From an uncultured Eubacteriales bacterium (GTDB taxonomy: Bacteria > Bacillota > Clostridia > Oscillospirales > Acutalibacteraceae), in assembly GCA_934486915.1 (NCBI GenBank), contig CAKSRC010000001.1, positions 1 to 64,000 on the forward strand: a stretch of DNA of 64,000 nucleotides, written 5' to 3'. The position numbers were made by a program, and so were the translations under genes. The notes under the pieces were generated by a model. The model ran no database searches and had not been told where the DNA came from. It saw only the letters and a program-made list of their open reading frames with translations. Position 1 is the stretch's first letter. Each line of letters begins with the position of its first letter. This document shows positions 59,586 to 64,000 of this stretch, piece by piece.

Positions 59586-61796
59586 ATGAAAAATTTTAAA
59601 CACATTTTTTGTTCGGCAATATTGGTATTGTCAATTACAATATCAAGTATTCCGTTTACCGCTTATTCCAAAGGGGGTGAAAAAGTTGTTATTTACCACA
59701 CAAATGATATGCATGCTAGGGTCAATAGCATATACAAGGAAAATGAACTTACCCAAATAGGCTTGGACATGGTTAGAAGCGTAAAAGACAACACTGAGAA
59801 TTCTATACTCATAGATGCAGGTGATGCTACTCAAGGTGCGCCTATGGGCAAATACAGTAAAGGCATTGACATAATAGATGTTATGAATGCTGCAGGATAC
59901 GATGGTATGACATTGGGAAACCATGAGTTTGATTATGGAAAAGACGCTGTAATGAAAATTGCGCAAGAAGCTAAATTCCCGGTTGTCGCTGCAAATATTC
60001 TTTACAATGATAAAACCTTTTTAGAGGGAGTTAACGGCTATAACGGCTGTAACTTTATAAAAGAAATAAACGGCAAAAAAATAGGATTTTTTGGTATTGC
60101 AACTGAAGAGACCACAAGAACTACAATACCGTTAAATTTAGAAGGAATCTCATTCAAAGATGAAATAGAAACTTCAAGACAACAAACTCAAGCTCTTAGA
60201 AATCAAGGAGCTGATCTTGTAGTTGGAATTATGCATATAGGCGTGGATTCATCAAGTAAGTTAACAAGTAGGGATGTAGCAAAAGAAGTCCCTGATATAG
60301 ATATTATTATCGATGGCCACAGTCATTCTAAAATGACTGAAACGGTGGGAAAGACATTAATTCAACAGACCGGCACGGGATCCAATACTCTTGGTAAAAT
60401 TGAGATTGACTTTAGTTCTTCTTCGCCGTCATTTAAGTCAGAGCTTATGCTTCCAAAAGAAATTGGAGAGAACTATTCACCAAATGAAGAAGTAACATCT
60501 TTGTATGATTCACGTTTTAGCAAGATTGAACCTGTCTTATCGAAAGTTGTTGGTAAAACAGCTACTAATCTCTATGGCGGAAACTATAGTGGCAAGAACG
60601 TAAGCAGAATGGTTGAGACCAGCCTTGGATCTTTAATCGGCGATTCTATGTTGTTTAGCAGTAAAAAACTTTTGAAAAATACAAAATATAAGGCTATGCC
60701 TATTGTTGCCATGGAAAATGGAGGAGCTGTTCGCTCTAAAATTAATAAGGGCTTTATTACTATGGAAAATATATTGGAAGTACTTCCACTTGATAACCGG
60801 CTCTCATTGCAGATTGTAACTCCGAGTGTGTTATATCAGACAATGGAACGTGGTGTGTCCAAGCAAAATCTACCAAGTGAGCTAGGTGAACCTATAGATG
60901 GTTTCTTTGGGGGATTTCCTCAAATTTCGGGTATGCGCATAGAATATGATTTGACTAAACAGCCCTATAATGGGAATGAACCCGGAAATAGAGTTACTAA
61001 AATTGTTATATTGGATGAAGATGGATCAGACGCTATAAATTTAGACAGAAATGATACAATGACACCAATAATATTAGCTTGCAATGATTATACAATTACA
61101 GAATATCCTATGATAAAGGACATAGATGTAGTAATAAAGGGTGATTATTTATCAGAAGTATTGGCAAATTACATTAATGTTTTGACAATGAAAGGGGGCG
61201 GTGAGTTTAGCTTTACTTCAAAAGATCAAAGAGTAAAATTATTGAAATCCAATGATTTATTTGGTGATTACAGTGCTGAGGTATTGATTGAAGAAAACAA
61301 TGTACCTATAAGTCTTAAAGAAATTGAAGTTAAGATTGATGATAACAAGTTTGAAAAGATGAGCACAAATGAAATTGGGTTGATTACTCTAAATGATTTG
61401 AAAAGCGGTGGACATAATGTAACAGTAAAATATGGTTCTCTTTGCATGGATGCCTATGTTGATGAAACCGTAGGAATTAAATCGGCATCAATAGATGTAG
61501 GTGCGGATTCTGACAAGAATGTAAAAAGTGTTATAAATCTAATTGACCAGATTCCGGAAAATCCTCAAAAGACGGATCAAAGAATTATTTCGCTTGCAAA
61601 AACATCTTATGATTCATTATCTCAGGATGAAAAGGATCAAGTGACTAATGCAGATGTATTGTTTAGTTCTGCGGAGATTTTGAATGATAATATCTTAACT
61701 AAGAATATTATTATGGGTATTGTTGTTGTGCTACTCGTAATTATATGTGCTTTTATTATTAGGCTAATAAAAAAGATGAGAAGAAATGCTGTTTGA
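59586..61796 (+). CDS. cell-surface 5'-nucleotidase/UshA-like phosphoesterase
   Basis: 736 residues. Signal peptide (about 1-28), metallophosphatase domain (about 32-290) with HTNDMHAR, DAGDATQG, GNHEFDYG, GIMHIG and DGHSHS metal motifs, then the 5'-nucleotidase C-terminal domain (about 320-550) with NGGAVR and GGFPQISGMR. An Ig-like region (about 560-640) and a small helical module with SYDSLSQDEKDQV follow, then a C-terminal membrane helix (about 710-728) with basic tail that anchors it. AAAAGGAG precedes ATG 59586. Likely salvages extracellular nucleotides. Confidence 0.93.
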   Translation: MKNFKHIFCSAILVLSITISSIPFTAYSKGGEKVVIYHTNDMHARVNSIYKENELTQIGLDMVRSVKDNTENSILIDAGDATQGAPMGKYSKGIDIIDVMNAAGYDGMTLGNHEFDYGKDAVMKIAQEAKFPVVAANILYNDKTFLEGVNGYNGCNFIKEINGKKIGFFGIATEETTRTTIPLNLEGISFKDEIETSRQQTQALRNQGADLVVGIMHIGVDSSSKLTSRDVAKEVPDIDIIIDGHSHSKMTETVGKTLIQQTGTGSNTLGKIEIDFSSSSPSFKSELMLPKEIGENYSPNEEVTSLYDSRFSKIEPVLSKVVGKTATNLYGGNYSGKNVSRMVETSLGSLIGDSMLFSSKKLLKNTKYKAMPIVAMENGGAVRSKINKGFITMENILEVLPLDNRLSLQIVTPSVLYQTMERGVSKQNLPSELGEPIDGFFGGFPQISGMRIEYDLTKQPYNGNEPGNRVTKIVILDEDGSDAINLDRNDTMTPIILACNDYTITEYPMIKDIDVVIKGDYLSEVLANYINVLTMKGGGEFSFTSKDQRVKLLKSNDLFGDYSAEVLIEENNVPISLKEIEVKIDDNKFEKMSTNEIGLITLNDLKSGGHNVTVKYGSLCMDAYVDETVGIKSASIDVGADSDKNVKSVINLIDQIPENPQKTDQRIISLAKTSYDSLSQDEKDQVTNADVLFSSAEILNDNILTKNIIMGIVVVLLVIICAFIIRLIKKMRRNAV

Positions 61797-61821
61797 GCTT
61801 ATTGAAAAGGATTGTGTTTTA

Positions 61822-64000
61822 GTGAGAAGTAAAATCAAAAATATTAACAAAAGGGTTTTAATGTTTGTATTGGTTATTGCAATGACATTTGTAAGTATTC
61901 CTAAGTCATTGGCTTTAGGGGAAGATACTATAGTCTTATACCATACGAATGATATTCACGGAAAAGTCGACAGTGAATATGAATCTAACGGTAAATTAAT
62001 GCAAATAGGTATGGATGTTTTGAAAAATGTAAAGAGTCAAACTGAAAATGCTTTGCTTGTTGATGCAGGAGATGCAACGCAAGGAACTGTACTTGCAAAG
62101 TATAGCAACGGTTCTGATATAATAAAAATGATGAACGATGCCAACTATGACGTTATGGCTTTGGGAAATCATGACTTGGACTACGGTGCCGATACAGCAA
62201 AGGAAAATGTAAATTTGGCTGAATTCCCTGTGATATGCGCTAATGCAGTGTCAAAGGAGGATAATCAACCGTTCCTTAAGGGCATTAACGGTGGTAACGG
62301 TTCTAATTTTATAAAAGAAATAAACGGTAAAAAGATAGGCTTCTTTTCAGTAATATCTGAAGATACTGCCTCTACATCTTTGGAAAAGAATATTTCAGAT
62401 CTTAAGTTTACCTCAGTATTAGAAACCTCAAAGGTTCAGGTTGCAGAACTAAAACAACAAGGAGCACAGGTCATAGTAGCATTGACCCATGTTGGAGTGG
62501 TTAATGGCAGTGGTATTACAAGTGAGGCTATAGCAGAACAAGTGGATGGTATAGATGTTATAATAGACGGACATAGCCACACTGAATTTACTAAGACAGT
62601 AAACAACGTTTTAATACAACAAATTGGAACAGACGCTAAAAATTTAGGTAAAATAGAGCTTGAATTTAATTCTGCAGGTAAAGCTAAGGTTCATGGTGAG
62701 ATAATGACCGCTTCTCAAGTAGGAGAAAAGTATAAAGCTGATCCGGAAGGTACTCAATTTTTTAATGATATATATGTTGCCCATAAACCAACTTTAGAAA
62801 AAGTTATATCAAAAACAGAAAATTCCCTTTATGGCGGTACATATTTAGGAAAGAGCATTGGAAGGCTTCAAGAGACAAATATGGGAGATCTTGTGGCAGA
62901 CTTGATGCGTGCAGAAACAAAAGAACTAATTAAAGGAAAACCGGAGGCTAATGAGGACATCGTAGTGCTACAAAATGGTGGTGGAGTAAGGGATTCTATT
63001 AAAGCTGGATATATTACAGTTAATGATATAAATAGGGTATTGCCTAATGATAATACAGTAGTTGCCAAGGAGGTAACACCAAGTACTCTTTATAAAGCAA
63101 TCGAAAATGGTGTATGTAAGGTAGGTAGCCCTGCTAACAAAGGTGAAGCACTTCAATTCCAAGACGGAAGATTTCCTCAAATTTCAGGCATGAGATTTGA
63201 ATATGATATTACAAAAAAACCTTCAGACCCTAATAATAAGGAAATCATAGGTGAACGTGTAAATAAAATAGTAATTTTAAATGAGGACGGAACCGATAAG
63301 AAGGAATTAGACAGAAATGATGACAATACTAAAATTGTGCTTGTAACTAGTGTCTTTACCGGCGAGGGCGGCGAAGGATATTGGATGCTAAAGGACAAGA
63401 AAGTCGTAGCTACAAGTGATGAAATTTTAGAGACTATTGTTGAAAAGCAATTAGATAAAATGGCTAAGGAAAAGGGAAAAGGAGTAAGTGGCTATTATGT
63501 TACCTCCAATAGGATTTCATTAGTCAAAGGCGATGATTTATATGGAAATTATGACTCTAATATTACACTAAAAGATTCAGATAGTAATTTATCATCAAAA
63601 GATGTAAAAGTAAGCGTAGACTATCAAGACAGTGTTGAAATGAAAACTAACGAAAACGGCATAATAGAATTGAAAGGCCTTGAAAGCGGTGCTCATTCCG
63701 TTAAGGTCGAATATAATGGAATGTCCAGTGAGACATATATAAATGAATGTGTTGGTTTAAAAGATACTGAATTAAGTTTTAACGATATGACTGAGCATGA
63801 GGCGGACAGTGTCGTAAACCTAATATCTCAAATTCCTGATAAAGTAAGTAAGGATGATGTAAGCTTCATTTCATTTGTAAGAAAGTCTTATGATTCATTA
63901 AATGAGGATTCTAAAGTCAAAGTAACAAATTACGTATCATTAACATCAGCTGAAAAGGATGCAGATAAGGCACAAAATGATGCAAACTCCCAAATAGCAT
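61822..64000 (+). CDS. second 5'-nucleotidase/UshA-like protein (truncated at window end)
   Basis: Open from GTG 61822 (AAAAGGA upstream) to the window edge, at least 726 residues. Basic N-terminus and signal peptide ending near SLALGED, then the same domain order as its neighbour: HTNDIHGK, DAGDATQG, GNHDLDYG, GHSHT, NGGGVRD and GRFPQISGMR, an Ig-like stretch and the SYDSLNEDSKVKV module. Starts 25 bases after the first copy, so it is a tandem duplicate in one transcript. Sequence has diverged well beyond a recent event. The C-terminal anchor is off-window. Confidence 0.92.
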   Translation, partial: MRSKIKNINKRVLMFVLVIAMTFVSIPKSLALGEDTIVLYHTNDIHGKVDSEYESNGKLMQIGMDVLKNVKSQTENALLVDAGDATQGTVLAKYSNGSDIIKMMNDANYDVMALGNHDLDYGADTAKENVNLAEFPVICANAVSKEDNQPFLKGINGGNGSNFIKEINGKKIGFFSVISEDTASTSLEKNISDLKFTSVLETSKVQVAELKQQGAQVIVALTHVGVVNGSGITSEAIAEQVDGIDVIIDGHSHTEFTKTVNNVLIQQIGTDAKNLGKIELEFNSAGKAKVHGEIMTASQVGEKYKADPEGTQFFNDIYVAHKPTLEKVISKTENSLYGGTYLGKSIGRLQETNMGDLVADLMRAETKELIKGKPEANEDIVVLQNGGGVRDSIKAGYITVNDINRVLPNDNTVVAKEVTPSTLYKAIENGVCKVGSPANKGEALQFQDGRFPQISGMRFEYDITKKPSDPNNKEIIGERVNKIVILNEDGTDKKELDRNDDNTKIVLVTSVFTGEGGEGYWMLKDKKVVATSDEILETIVEKQLDKMAKEKGKGVSGYYVTSNRISLVKGDDLYGNYDSNITLKDSDSNLSSKDVKVSVDYQDSVEMKTNENGIIELKGLESGAHSVKVEYNGMSSETYINECVGLKDTELSFNDMTEHEADSVVNLISQIPDKVSKDDVSFISFVRKSYDSLNEDSKVKVTNYVSLTSAEKDADKAQNDANSQIA

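Noticed and set aside
1..64000. CRISPR array, rRNA or insertion sequence
   Set aside because: No spaced direct repeats, no rRNA-like stretches and no transposase frames were seen anywhere in the window.

Overview
The window is about 32-35% GC and comes from a low-GC, Gram-positive, anaerobic, endospore-forming member of the Clostridia (Bacillota). The evidence is consistent: strong AGGAGG ribosome binding sites with frequent TTG/GTG starts, consensus sigma-A promoters, lipobox lipoproteins with no outer-membrane genes, and the spore or germination genes cwlD, spoVAF and spoVT. I cannot name the genus from the sequence. No rRNA, tRNA, insertion sequence, phage or CRISPR array was seen.

Layout. 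1-3081 (-): 3' truncated BspA-type leucine-rich-repeat surface protein with an Asn-Pro-Ser tandem repeat. 3.3-8.2 kb: aconitase, NADP-isocitrate dehydrogenase and glutamine synthetase, a citrate to 2-oxoglutarate to glutamine block, with a candidate antisense-oriented sRNA between icd and glnA. 8.3-12 kb: D,D-carboxypeptidase, CorA behind a structured leader, TyrRS. 12.1-15.1 kb: feoA-feoB-Cys-rich peptide-DtxR-type regulator, with a candidate operator over the -35 box. 15.1-19.3 kb: DUF308 protein, amidohydrolase, long HPF, RlmL-type methyltransferase, zinc-ribbon membrane protein. 19.3-24.1 kb (mostly -): adaptor plus MacB/FtsX-type permease, RadA, CwlD. 24.1-29.6 kb: accessory-looking block with a DUF4157 HExxH protein divergent from an unrecognised 371-residue protein, then DUF308, a K+ channel and a lipoprotein. 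29.7-37.9 kb: flavin reductase, a short GlmU, Prs, Pth, Mfd and a SurA/PrsA-like lipoprotein. 38-42 kb (-): pgk-tpiA-gpmI glycolytic operon. 42.4-50.6 kb: sensor phosphatase, S20, Tex, DUF1624 acyltransferase, SpoVAF, TrxB. 50.6-51.2 kb: candidate structured ncRNA and a small membrane protein. 51.3-54.5 kb: gltX-glnS. 54.6-58.4 kb: SpoVT, XRE repressor with a likely operator, DUF1292, HD hydrolase, glycosyltransferase, uracil-DNA glycosylase. 58.5-64 kb: lactate dehydrogenase and two tandem UshA-type 5'-nucleotidases, the second cut by the window end.

Most protein genes are recognisable housekeeping genes. The least explained material is RNA-level and accessory: the icd/glnA sRNA candidate, the CorA leader with mutually exclusive hairpins, the pseudoknotted RNA after trxB, the DUF4157 protein with degenerate helical repeats, and the XRE operator/small-ORF locus. 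All functional calls are from motif recognition by eye; no database search was run.
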